A stretch of 13,975 nt of DNA. Source: an uncultured Verrucomicrobiales bacterium. GTDB lineage: Bacteria > Verrucomicrobiota > Verrucomicrobiia > Verrucomicrobiales > Akkermansiaceae. Location: contig CALCWC010000019.1 of NCBI GenBank assembly GCA_937905985.1, positions 1 to 13,975 of the forward strand. Direction: 5' to 3'. The notes below the pieces were generated by a model, which did no database searches, was not told the origin of the DNA, and worked only from the letters and a program-made list of their open reading frames with translations. Both the position numbers and the translations under genes were made by a program. Positions 6,097 to 13,633 of this stretch are shown in pieces (the first letter of the stretch is position 1; every line of letters starts with the position of its first letter).

Positions 6097-7971
6097 ATGG
6101 CTGACTACAAGAAAACCGTAGCCCTTGAGATAGGCGCGCAGAGCGTGGCCATGGCCCTGTTCACCCCGGCAGGCCGCGGCTATACGCTTTCCCGCTACGC
6201 ACGGCGGGATATCCTGCTCGACCCCGTGGAAGAGGGCATGCGCATTGATTATGTGAGCAACGCCATCAAAGAGATGGTGGCCGAGCTCAAGGTGAGCGGA
6301 AGCGAGGTTCGCAACGTCGTTTCCGGCCAGCAGGTCTTCCTGCGCTTCATCAAGCTGCCCCCCATCGAGGGCAACCTGGCGGAGCAGGTGGGATACGAGG
6401 CCCAGCAGCAGATTCCTTTCCCGATTGACCAGATCCAGTACTCCTACCAGGAGCTTTCCGACACGCCCGAGGGCGACAAGGAGGTGCTGCTGGTGGCCAT
6501 TAAGAAGGATGTGCTGGACAACCTCAACAGCCAGGTGGAGAGCAACGGGCTCAAGACCAAGGCCGTGGACTGCTCCATCACCTCCCTGTACAACGCCTAC
6601 CGCGCCAACCACCCGGAAGAGACGGAGCCCGTGATGATCCTGGATATCGGCGCGAAGACAACGGATATCCTGTTCTCCGAGAACGGGCGCTTCTTCACGC
6701 GCTCCGTGACGGCTGCCGGCGCGTTCATCACCAACGCCGTTTCCCGCGAGTTCAAGATGAGCTACCGCGATGCGGAGCAGTTCAAGGTGACCAAGGGTAT
6801 GGTATCCCTGGGCAACGGCCACACGGACAACATGGAGGCGGACGAGGCATCGCTCGCCACCTGCATCCGCAACGCCATGAACCGCCTGTGCTCCGAGGTG
6901 CAGCGCACCATCACTCACTACCGATCCCAGTACCACGGCAACCCGCCCACCAAGGTGTACATCTGCGGCGGCGGCGCGCGCCTGCCCTACGTGGTGGAAT
7001 TCCTGCAGGCCACGCTCAACCTGCCCGTGGAGTACCTGAACACCCTCGGCATTGTGGGCGTGGGCCCGCATGTGGATGCGGACGCCCTGCAGCAGGACGC
7101 CGTTTGCATGGGCCCGCTGGTGGGCGCGGCGCTCGGCGCCGCCAAGGCCGGCGAGTTCTCCATTGACCTGGTGCCCACCAGCGTGGGCAAGGACCGCGCG
7201 GAGAAGGAGCAGATGCCCAAGGTCATCGTCGGCGGCGTGGTCGCCCTCATCGGTGCCGGTATTTTTGCCGCCAACGCCTCCAGCTCTGCCAGCGAGGCCC
7301 AGAAGGCTCTCACCCGCGCCCTCCCCAAGGCGGAAAGCGTGGAGAGCGTCAACACCAAGCTCACCAACGTCAAGGACAAGTACGACAAGACGATGCGCGA
7401 TATCGGCAAGCTCGGCGAGCTCTACAGCATGCGCGCTGCCTACGCGGACGTGATGCGCCAGCTCTCCGAGCGCTGTGCCTCCGTCAAGTTCTGGGTGTCG
7501 GAATTCTCCCCGCTCATCAACTACGACGTGGAGAACAACACGCTCTCCGAATCCAGCGATGTCAAGGGCACGCGCCTCATCGACATGAACAGCAGCCGAA
7601 ACGCCGCCATCAACTCCGCCATCAACAAGGCCCCGGAGGAAGTCTCCAACACCGCCAGGAAGAAGGCTCCCGCGGTGACCGCCATCTTTGTGAGCGGCTT
7701 CACCATCAAGCCTGTGGATGACGACAAGACGACGCAGCAGCGCCAGGCCGTGTACGACATGGTTTCCGCCGGGTTCGACGAGCGCAGCGCGGATTCCCTG
7801 TTTGCGTACGAGACCGCGAAGGTGCAGAAGGACCTCAACTGCTACTTCCAGTTCGTGACGTCGAAGTCCGCGAAGGACAAGATGCCGCCGTACGTGGAGA
7901 AGTTCATGATGGTGATGCCGCTCAAGAATCCCATCCCCATCCCGGAGCTCGCCCCCGCCAACAACAAGTAA
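6097..7971 (+). CDS. pilM: PilM-type ATPase with a fused PilN-like membrane domain (Amuc_1101-like)
   Basis: A 624-residue protein, far longer than usual PilM (about 350). Residues 1-350 are the actin-like PilM/FtsA-type ATPase: phosphate 1 loop LEIGAQSV (10-17), the PilM signature IKLPPIEG with IPFPIDQIQYSYQEL (85-120), phosphate 2 loop ILDIGAKTTDI (181-191) and adenosine motif YICGGGARLP (288-297). After a short helix comes SIDLVPTS (355-362), which resembles the N-terminal NLLP motif by which PilN binds PilM; then a membrane segment (375-393), a coiled coil (about 396-460) and a domain to the C terminus expected outside the membrane. This makes it a natural PilM-PilN fusion coupling cytoplasmic nucleotide binding to the inner-membrane platform. 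No separate pilN follows: the next gene, 21 bases on, is PilO-like. No Shine-Dalgarno sequence is present. Confidence 0.9.
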   Translation: MADYKKTVALEIGAQSVAMALFTPAGRGYTLSRYARRDILLDPVEEGMRIDYVSNAIKEMVAELKVSGSEVRNVVSGQQVFLRFIKLPPIEGNLAEQVGYEAQQQIPFPIDQIQYSYQELSDTPEGDKEVLLVAIKKDVLDNLNSQVESNGLKTKAVDCSITSLYNAYRANHPEETEPVMILDIGAKTTDILFSENGRFFTRSVTAAGAFITNAVSREFKMSYRDAEQFKVTKGMVSLGNGHTDNMEADEASLATCIRNAMNRLCSEVQRTITHYRSQYHGNPPTKVYICGGGARLPYVVEFLQATLNLPVEYLNTLGIVGVGPHVDADALQQDAVCMGPLVGAALGAAKAGEFSIDLVPTSVGKDRAEKEQMPKVIVGGVVALIGAGIFAANASSSASEAQKALTRALPKAESVESVNTKLTNVKDKYDKTMRDIGKLGELYSMRAAYADVMRQLSERCASVKFWVSEFSPLINYDVENNTLSESSDVKGTRLIDMNSSRNAAINSAINKAPEEVSNTARKKAPAVTAIFVSGFTIKPVDDDKTTQQRQAVYDMVSAGFDERSADSLFAYETAKVQKDLNCYFQFVTSKSAKDKMPPYVEKFMMVMPLKNPIPIPELAPANNK

Positions 7972-7992
7972 CACATCAGCCTTTTAACGACA

Positions 7993-8913
7993 ATGAGCAT
8001 TAGCGACAACAAACGCGTGGTGACCCTGGCATCCGTCATGGGGCTTGCCTTTGCAGGCATCGTCTACTTCGGCTTCACCAAGAACGCGGAGTACCAGGAG
8101 ACGCAGGCCAAGCTGAACGAAATCAGCGACCAGTTCCAGGATTACGCCAACCAGGACACAACGCCCACCAAGCAGAACCTGGAGAACCTTACCGCCGCCT
8201 ACAAGGAGGTGAACAAGGTGAGCGACGACATGAAGGCAGCCTTCAGCAAGTACGCCTCCTACTGCACCGGGCAACCCCAGGTGAACGCCCAGGAATTCCA
8301 GAAGCAGCTGCTGGCGGACATCGCCGCCGTGCGCACCTTGGCGGGCGACAAGAAGGTGACGCTTGCGCACCCGGCGGAGGACCTCGGCATGGCGTCCTAC
8401 AAGACGGCATCCCCCAAGAAAGACGAGGTGCCTTTCCTGGCCTTCCAGCACCAGGCGGTGAAGCGCGTGGTGGAGGATATCCTCAACTCCGCACCCGCAT
8501 CCCTGGAGAAGGTGTACTGCGAGGAACTGCCGGATGAGGCCAGCACCGACAACAAGAAGCCCGCGGAGTACTTCCCGCTGCGCTTCCAGGTGGCGTTCGA
8601 GGCCAAGCGCGGCACGCTTCCCCAGGTTATCAACAAGATCATGGAAGACAAGGAATTCTTCCTTGTCATCACCGGCATTGCCGTGCAGGGCAAGGATGTG
8701 GTGCCCCCCGTCTCCGCCTACACGCCGCCCGCAGCCGCGGCGGAAGTGCAGGGTGACGACCTGACGGGCGCCGCCGGCCCCGAGGATGGCGAGGAGCCCG
8801 CCGCCGCGCCGCCCGCGCGCACCATCGCCGTGCAGCTCACCGGCAAGCCGGATGAGACCGCCCGCGTGCACATGAACTTCCAGGTGCTCTATTTCAACCC
8901 CAAGAAGAAGTAA
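7993..8913 (+). CDS. PilO-like inner-membrane protein, Amuc_1100 homologue
   Basis: A 306-residue protein. A short cytoplasmic N terminus, one membrane segment (about 9-28) and a coiled coil (about 33-85, with LENLTAAYKEVNKV) lead into a mixed alpha/beta region (about 100-235), a Pro/Ala-rich acidic linker (238-276) and a final beta segment (277-303, RVHMNFQVLYF). This layout is that of PilO and of Amuc_1100, the A. muciniphila protein known for TLR2 signalling. Position between the PilM/N gene and the Amuc_1099-like gene agrees. By comparison from memory the sequence is well diverged from Amuc_1100, so immune activity cannot be assumed. Likely role: a heterodimer with the PilN-like part of the preceding protein, in the periplasm. 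Intergenic gaps are 21 bases on both sides. Confidence 0.85.
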   Translation: MSISDNKRVVTLASVMGLAFAGIVYFGFTKNAEYQETQAKLNEISDQFQDYANQDTTPTKQNLENLTAAYKEVNKVSDDMKAAFSKYASYCTGQPQVNAQEFQKQLLADIAAVRTLAGDKKVTLAHPAEDLGMASYKTASPKKDEVPFLAFQHQAVKRVVEDILNSAPASLEKVYCEELPDEASTDNKKPAEYFPLRFQVAFEAKRGTLPQVINKIMEDKEFFLVITGIAVQGKDVVPPVSAYTPPAAAAEVQGDDLTGAAGPEDGEEPAAAPPARTIAVQLTGKPDETARVHMNFQVLYFNPKKK

Positions 8914-8934
8914 CCTTCAACCATTCCCGCTACT

Positions 8935-10062
8935 ATGGCAGATCAATCCAATCTCGGTAACAAGATTCTCATCACCGGAATCGTCCTCGGCCTCGCCGCG
9001 GGCGGCTGGGGTATCGCCCTTTCCAGTTCCAACGAGGTGGCCGCCCCGGACACCGACGTGGACACCGGAAAGGTCAACACAACCCTCAGCGACGCCGCCA
9101 AGAAGATGAAGGCGGACATGCAGGCGGACCGCAAGGTGGAGGATACCGCGCCCAAGGGTGCCACCATCAACGGTCAGCCCCGCCTCGCGCCGCTCTTCTT
9201 CTCCACGGAACTTTGGCAGTTCGCCGCAGACGACAAGAAGGCGAACCTTGTGGTGGATATCTACGATCCCGAATCCAAGAGCATTCACGGGGAGGTGCCC
9301 AACACCTGGTTCGTGACCAGCGGCATTGCCGATGCCCTGGGCCGCGCAGACGGCTTGGACATCGACAACGACAAGGACGGCTTCACCAACGGTGAGGAGT
9401 TCAAGGCCCAGACCAAGCCGGCGGATCCCTCCAGCTATCCCGCCGTTCTCGCTCCCGGCTGCGCGCCCAAGCTCGAGCTCACCAAGCTCACCACCGCACG
9501 CGCCACCATCACCACGGACAACATGAACTCCGACCCCTCCCTGCAGCCCACCGAGGCCAACATCCGCATCCTCGACAAGGACGGCAAGACCGTGGTCAAC
9601 AAGGTGACCGTGAAAATCGGCGAGAGCTTCGGCCTCACTCCCAAGGACAACAAGCGTTTCAAGCTCCTCGGGTATGAGAAGAAGTCCTTCCCCGGTTTTG
9701 CAGACGACACCGTGGAGGAGAACGTGATTTCCGTGCAGGACACGGAAACCGCGGGCCCGGAGAAGCAGTTCACCGTGCGCGCCGGCAATCCCAACCCCTC
9801 GCTCAAGGGTGACGCCGCCAAGGGACACCTCATCAGCGACACCACCGCAACCCTGCGCGTGGCCGCCGGCAGCGCCATCGGCACCACCATCAAGGCGCAG
9901 CTCAATGCGGAGTTTACCATCCCCGGCGGCGCAGGTGACGGCAAGGACCTCAAGGCCACCTTCGTTTCCACCGATCCCACAGGCGGAATCAACGTCACTC
10001 CCGCTGGTGCACAGGCCCCCATCTGCATCCCCAAAATCAAGGCAAAGCATGCCGAAGAGTAA
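8935..10062 (+). CDS. Amuc_1099-like membrane-anchored protein with an EF-hand-like calcium loop
   Basis: A 375-residue protein with one N-terminal membrane anchor (about 10-30) and an external remainder. Residues 80-95 (GQPRLAPLFFSTELWQ) open the folded part. Residues 144-155 follow the EF-hand spacing D-x-D-x-D-G-x-x-N-x-x-E (Asp144, Asp146, Asp148, Asn152, Glu155), and the context, GEEF followed by ADPSSYP, is the kind seen in calcium-binding loops of secreted proteins. The C-terminal half (about 175-370) is beta-rich. Its place between the PilO-like and secretin genes is that of PilP, the lipoprotein linking inner membrane to secretin, but there is no lipobox and no clear PilP homology; a functional equivalent is plausible but inferred. 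No Shine-Dalgarno sequence; TTCAACC lies 12 bases before the ATG. Confidence 0.8.
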   Translation: MADQSNLGNKILITGIVLGLAAGGWGIALSSSNEVAAPDTDVDTGKVNTTLSDAAKKMKADMQADRKVEDTAPKGATINGQPRLAPLFFSTELWQFAADDKKANLVVDIYDPESKSIHGEVPNTWFVTSGIADALGRADGLDIDNDKDGFTNGEEFKAQTKPADPSSYPAVLAPGCAPKLELTKLTTARATITTDNMNSDPSLQPTEANIRILDKDGKTVVNKVTVKIGESFGLTPKDNKRFKLLGYEKKSFPGFADDTVEENVISVQDTETAGPEKQFTVRAGNPNPSLKGDAAKGHLISDTTATLRVAAGSAIGTTIKAQLNAEFTIPGGAGDGKDLKATFVSTDPTGGINVTPAGAQAPICIPKIKAKHAEE

Positions 10063-10111
10063 AAAAAATGCTCCTTTGGAACAGAAAATCAAAAAAAATT
10101 GAATTGTAGTC

Positions 10112-10140
10112 TTTACATTCCATCAAAAATCTGGCATAAA
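10112..10140 (+). promoter_or_regulatory. Internal promoter of the secretin gene
   Basis: TTTACA (10112-10117), a 17-base spacer and CATAAA (10135-10140). A-rich tracts at 10063-10069 and 10086-10098 precede it and could act as an UP element. The start would lie near 10147, about 6 bases before the ATG at 10153. This argues for that ATG over the in-frame start at 10099 and for expression of the secretin in excess of the upstream genes. Confidence 0.55.
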
Positions 10141-10152
10141 TTAGACATTACC

Positions 10153-13110
10153 ATGAACCACGCACCTCTCATCATCGCAAAGCGAACAATGATACTCATG
10201 GCTGTGGCTGCAGCGTGCCCCTACGTGCAGGCGCAATCCGCGGTTTCCATTCCCTCCCCCGAGCAGCCCGCTGTGCGCCCCGCAGCAGCTATGCCCGCGC
10301 AGAGCATTAACGCCGCCCGCCGCGGTGGCGCTTCCACGGAAGGCTACATCATGCCCTCCACCTCTGCCGGCGTCAGCGAGGTTGGCCCCTCCGCCGTCTA
10401 CGAGGATACTCCCGTAGCCGTCCAGCAGGCCATCAGCGCCCAGGCCCCCGCCGCTGTTCAGGAAAGCATCAACTATCGTGAGACGGCTCGCCGCACCGCC
10501 CAGACGCAGGAAGCTCTCCAAGCCCTGGAGGAAGGCCGCTCCGCCTACCGCGACAAGAAGTATGCTGTCGCCCTGGAGAAATACCAGGAGGCTTGGAAGA
10601 AGATCCCGAAGGCTCCCGCCACCGCTCAGTGGCAGGATTTCATTGTCAAGAGCATTAGCGACGCCTCCATCGCCGTCGCTATCGAGTACTCCCGCGTGGG
10701 CCGCTATGACGACGCCGAGCAGCTGCTGCTCGACGTGCTGGTGCGTGACCCGAACAACAAGCGCGCACGCCAGGAACTCTCCCTTCTTCGCGACCCCATT
10801 CGCAACAATCCCGCCCTCACCCCGGAGCACGTGAAGAACGTGGACGAGGTGAACCGTCTGCTCACCCTCGCCTACGGCTACTATGACCTGGGCGACTTCG
10901 ACAAGGCCTACGCCGAGTTCGCTCGCGTGCTGAAGATCGACAAGTACAACACCGCTGCCCGCCGCGGCCAGGAGGCTGTGAGCAAGCGCAAGATGAAGTA
11001 CTACAAGAGCGCCCACGACGCTGTGCGTGCCCGCGCCCTGGAAGATGTGGACGCCACGTGGGACAGCCTGAACGCCGAATCCGACGCCCCGGCCGACCTG
11101 GCCTACGGCAACACTGGCGGCGGCACCGTCATCTCCCCGGATGTGCTCCGCAACACGGAGGCCCTGAACGGCCTGCACATCGCCGCTGTGAACTTTGAGG
11201 ACACTCCCATGGAGGATGCCCTCGACTTCCTGCGCGCCGAGGCCCGCAAGCAGGGTGTGCATCTGAACTTCATCTTTGAAAAGGCCCAGCAGGCCGCCGC
11301 TCCCGTGGCTAGCACCACTTCCGCTTCCTCCGATGATGAGGAAGAAGAGGATGAGGAGAGCGAGGACGAGGAGGAAACCTCTTCCGCCGGCCCCGTGGCT
11401 GTGGCTGCTCCGATTGCCCCGGCTATCATCTCTTCCCTGAAGATGACCGACCTGACCGGTGCCGAGCTGCTGCGCCGCATGTGCTCCCAGGCCAACTGCG
11501 ACATGCGCGTGGAAGACAGCGCCGTGGTGGTGTACCAGAAGGGTGCCGCCTCCCAGCGCATGAGCCGCCGCCAGTGGCAGGTCCGCTCCGCCTTCTTCCA
11601 GTCCAGCGGTGGTGACGAGGAGGATTCCGGCGATGATGATTTCACTTCCGACACCGGCCACAAGTCCGCCAAGATCGACCCGAAGGCCGCCCTCATCAAC
11701 ATGGGCGTCAGCTTCCCGCAGGGTTCTTCCGCCAAGTACTCTCCCGCTACGGGCATGCTCACCGTCTACAACACGGATGACGAGCTCGACACCGTGGAAG
11801 AGGCTGTGAACACCTACCGTCAGAACATGCCCAAGATGGTCAAGGTGAGCGCCAAGTTTGTGGAGATTGAGCAGACCAACGAGGAAGAGCTCAGCTTCGA
11901 CTGGGTGGTCAATCCCTTCTCCATCAGCAACTCCGGCAACACCTACCTCGGTGGCGTGAACGGTGTGAACTCCAACCCGCTCCGCTCTGTGACGGACTTC
12001 GTGTCCTCCGGTGGTTCCGCCTTCGCTAACAACTACAACGGCGAGGGTTCCTGGCCCATCAACCGCCACGTCCCGGGTGCTGATTCCTGGCTCAAGGATC
12101 ACGTCAACACCAAGACGCTGGGCGACGGTCTGGTGACCGGCGGTAACCGTTCGGGCACAGGTGCCATCACCGCCAACACGCTGACCAACCTGATCAAGTC
12201 CGGCTCCGCTGGCGAGTCCCAGACCACGAGCGCTGCTCCCGGCATCCTCTCCCTCTCCGGCATCTTTGATTCCGGCTCCTACCAGATGATTATGCGCGGC
12301 CTTTCCCAGAAGAAGGGCGTGGATATCATGTCTGCCCCGAGCTTGGTCATCAGCGGTGACGAGCCCATGGAGTTCGCTCCGGCTCCGGATGAGCGTATGA
12401 CCGCCCAGGACGACGAAGAAGGTTGCGCCAAGATTGAGGTGGTTCGCCGCTTTACCTACCCGATTTCCTATGAAGCCCCGCAGATTCAGAGCGGTGGTAA
12501 CAACGGTAACAACGGTAACAACAACAACAACGGCAACTGGGGTGGCGGTGGCCTTCCCGTGGCTGCTCCCGCCAATCCGGATGAATGGGCTGTGGAAGAC
12601 GTCGGTATCATGATGCGCTTCCAGATTGACCCGCTCAAGGAGGGCGAGGGTGACATCATCCACTTCAAGCGCTTCGAGATTCGCGTGGTCCAGTTCGAGG
12701 GCTTCGTGAACTACGGCTCGCCCATCACCGCCGGTATCGCCAACGAAACCGAGATTGAGCACATCGTGCTGACTGAAAACCGCATCGACATGCCCATCTT
12801 CAGCCGCCGCTACATCAACTCCAACCCCTGCGTGTATGATGGTCACACCATCGCCATCGGTGGTTTGATCAACGATGAAGTGCAGAAGGTGGAGGATAAG
12901 GTGCCCGTCTTCGGTGACCTGCCGTTCATCGGCCGTCTCTTCCGCAGCAATGTGGAATCCCACATCCGCAAGAACCTGATGGTCTTCGTGACCGCTGAGA
13001 TTCTCGACCCGCTCGGCAAGCCGATCCGTCATCGTGATTCCGGCAGCGGAGACGCCTCTCCGTCCACCACTCCGGGCCTCTTCCCGGATGATGGCCTGGT
13101 CAATCCCTGA
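10153..13110 (+). CDS. pilQ: TPR-containing outer-membrane secretin (PilQ/GspD family, Amuc_1098-like)
   Basis: A 985-residue protein with signal peptide 1-27 (cut after VQA). A Pro/Ala-rich region runs to about 118. Three TPR-like repeats follow (about 119-152, 165-200, 233-266), each with paired helices such as YAVALEKYQEAW, YDDAEQLLLDVL and FDKAYAEFARVL. An N0/STN-like domain (341-462) is split by a very acidic insert (393-409). Next come an N1-like segment (about 507-560, SPATGMLTVYNTDDELDTVE) and the secretin module (about 563-955), with FVEIEQTNEEELSFDW, VDIMSAPSLVISG, and the hallmark KVPVFGDLPFIGRLFRS and LMVFVTAEILDP. The module carries Gly/Asn/Ser-rich insertions at about 590-695 and 779-800. 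It should form the outer-membrane ring through which the pilus or substrate leaves. By eye, codon use shifts towards GCT, GGT and CGT, as in rpsT, suggesting high expression. The start at 10153 is set by promoter and signal peptide. Confidence 0.93.
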   Translation: MNHAPLIIAKRTMILMAVAAACPYVQAQSAVSIPSPEQPAVRPAAAMPAQSINAARRGGASTEGYIMPSTSAGVSEVGPSAVYEDTPVAVQQAISAQAPAAVQESINYRETARRTAQTQEALQALEEGRSAYRDKKYAVALEKYQEAWKKIPKAPATAQWQDFIVKSISDASIAVAIEYSRVGRYDDAEQLLLDVLVRDPNNKRARQELSLLRDPIRNNPALTPEHVKNVDEVNRLLTLAYGYYDLGDFDKAYAEFARVLKIDKYNTAARRGQEAVSKRKMKYYKSAHDAVRARALEDVDATWDSLNAESDAPADLAYGNTGGGTVISPDVLRNTEALNGLHIAAVNFEDTPMEDALDFLRAEARKQGVHLNFIFEKAQQAAAPVASTTSASSDDEEEEDEESEDEEETSSAGPVAVAAPIAPAIISSLKMTDLTGAELLRRMCSQANCDMRVEDSAVVVYQKGAASQRMSRRQWQVRSAFFQSSGGDEEDSGDDDFTSDTGHKSAKIDPKAALINMGVSFPQGSSAKYSPATGMLTVYNTDDELDTVEEAVNTYRQNMPKMVKVSAKFVEIEQTNEEELSFDWVVNPFSISNSGNTYLGGVNGVNSNPLRSVTDFVSSGGSAFANNYNGEGSWPINRHVPGADSWLKDHVNTKTLGDGLVTGGNRSGTGAITANTLTNLIKSGSAGESQTTSAAPGILSLSGIFDSGSYQMIMRGLSQKKGVDIMSAPSLVISGDEPMEFAPAPDERMTAQDDEEGCAKIEVVRRFTYPISYEAPQIQSGGNNGNNGNNNNNGNWGGGGLPVAAPANPDEWAVEDVGIMMRFQIDPLKEGEGDIIHFKRFEIRVVQFEGFVNYGSPITAGIANETEIEHIVLTENRIDMPIFSRRYINSNPCVYDGHTIAIGGLINDEVQKVEDKVPVFGDLPFIGRLFRSNVESHIRKNLMVFVTAEILDPLGKPIRHRDSGSGDASPSTTPGLFPDDGLVNP
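12496..12537 (+). repeat. In-frame GGTAACAAC / AAC microsatellite in the secretin gene
   Basis: Three perfect 9-base units (12496-12522) are followed by three AAC triplets and GGCAAC. They encode the Asn/Gly loop of secretin residues 782-795. All units are multiples of three, so slippage would change loop length without breaking the frame. Confidence 0.9.
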
Positions 13111-13138
13111 TTGACTGCCAAGGTTCACTGGTAACTTC

Positions 13139-13170
13139 GCCCGCCCTGCTTCCCGCAGGGCGGGCTTTTT
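13139..13170 (+). terminator. Intrinsic terminator of the pilus-like operon
   Basis: An 11-bp perfect stem, GCCCGCCCTGC (13139-13149) with GCAGGGCGGGC (13155-13165), loop TTCCC, followed by T5. It begins 28 bases after the secretin stop. Confidence 0.95.
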
Positions 13171-13226
13171 ATTAACCCTGCCGCTTGTCAAGACTATATT
13201 TTTTTGTTTTTTTCATGCCAATTCAC

Positions 13227-13254
13227 TTGACACTTCGTTGCAGATGAGTATAAT
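13227..13254 (+). promoter_or_regulatory. rpsT promoter
   Basis: Perfect TTGACA (13227-13232), a 16-base spacer and perfect TATAAT (13249-13254), preceded by a T-rich tract (about 13190-13213) that may act as an UP element. The predicted leader is about 27 bases, without a Shine-Dalgarno sequence. Confidence 0.85.
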
Positions 13255-13288
13255 CTTTGCACCAAGCGAAAACCAATCACTATACACT

Positions 13289-13552
13289 ATGGCTCATACT
13301 CAGTCCGCTAAGAAGCGCATCCGCCAGACCATCGCCCGCACGGCTGTCAACCGTTCCATCATGTCCCGCGTCCGCACCCTTCGCAAGAAGGTGGACGCCG
13401 CCGTTGAAGGCAAGGACAAGGGAGCTGCCGCTGTGGCTTACAACAACTTCGCCTCTGCTATTGACAAGGCGGCCAAGCGTGGCACCGTGCCCGCCAACCG
13501 CGCTGCCAACTACAAGAGCAAGGCTGCGAAGGCCATCGCCTCCATCGCCTGA
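13289..13552 (+). CDS. rpsT: Small-subunit ribosomal protein S20
   Basis: An 87-residue, very basic helical protein, the usual S20 length. It binds 16S rRNA early in 30S assembly. Recognisable parts are MAHTQSAKKRIRQ at the start, RSIMSRVRTLRKKV in the middle, and the family ending seen here as GTVPANRAANYKSKAAKAI. The ATG at 13289 is chosen because the family begins M-A-(N/H)-x-x-S-A-K-K-R; a longer reading from 13238 would start upstream of the mapped -10 box and is not possible from this promoter. It is a single-gene unit with strong promoter and terminator. There is no Shine-Dalgarno motif even for this highly expressed gene. Confidence 0.97.
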   Translation: MAHTQSAKKRIRQTIARTAVNRSIMSRVRTLRKKVDAAVEGKDKGAAAVAYNNFASAIDKAAKRGTVPANRAANYKSKAAKAIASIA

Positions 13553-13577
13553 TCCCCTTTCGGTTTTCCCTTTGGTG

Positions 13578-13616
13578 GCGGGGCATCGGCTGCAACCGGT
13601 GCCCCGCTTATCTTTT
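13578..13616 (+). terminator. Intrinsic terminator after rpsT
   Basis: GCGGGGCATCGG (13578-13589) pairs with CCGGTGCCCCGC (13596-13607), 12 bp with one G-T pair, loop CTGCAA, followed by T-rich TTATCTTTT. The next gene starts only 18 bases later, so it may depend on read-through. Confidence 0.85.
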
Positions 13617-13633
13617 CAACCTATCACCGCATC

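Noticed and set aside
5968..7974. A 668-codon open frame on the minus strand opposite pilM
   Set aside because: Same reason: low-complexity product and a clear PilM on the other strand.
10099..10152. Upstream start for the secretin
   Set aside because: It lies before the likely promoter, and the signal peptide begins properly at 10153.
10141..13191. A 1016-codon open frame on the minus strand opposite the secretin
   Set aside because: Its product is Gly/Val/His/Leu-rich without domains, and the plus strand encodes an unmistakable secretin. Long antisense frames are expected in GC-rich genes with biased codon use.
13238..13288. Longer N terminus for S20
   Set aside because: It would overlap the -10 box and does not match the family start.
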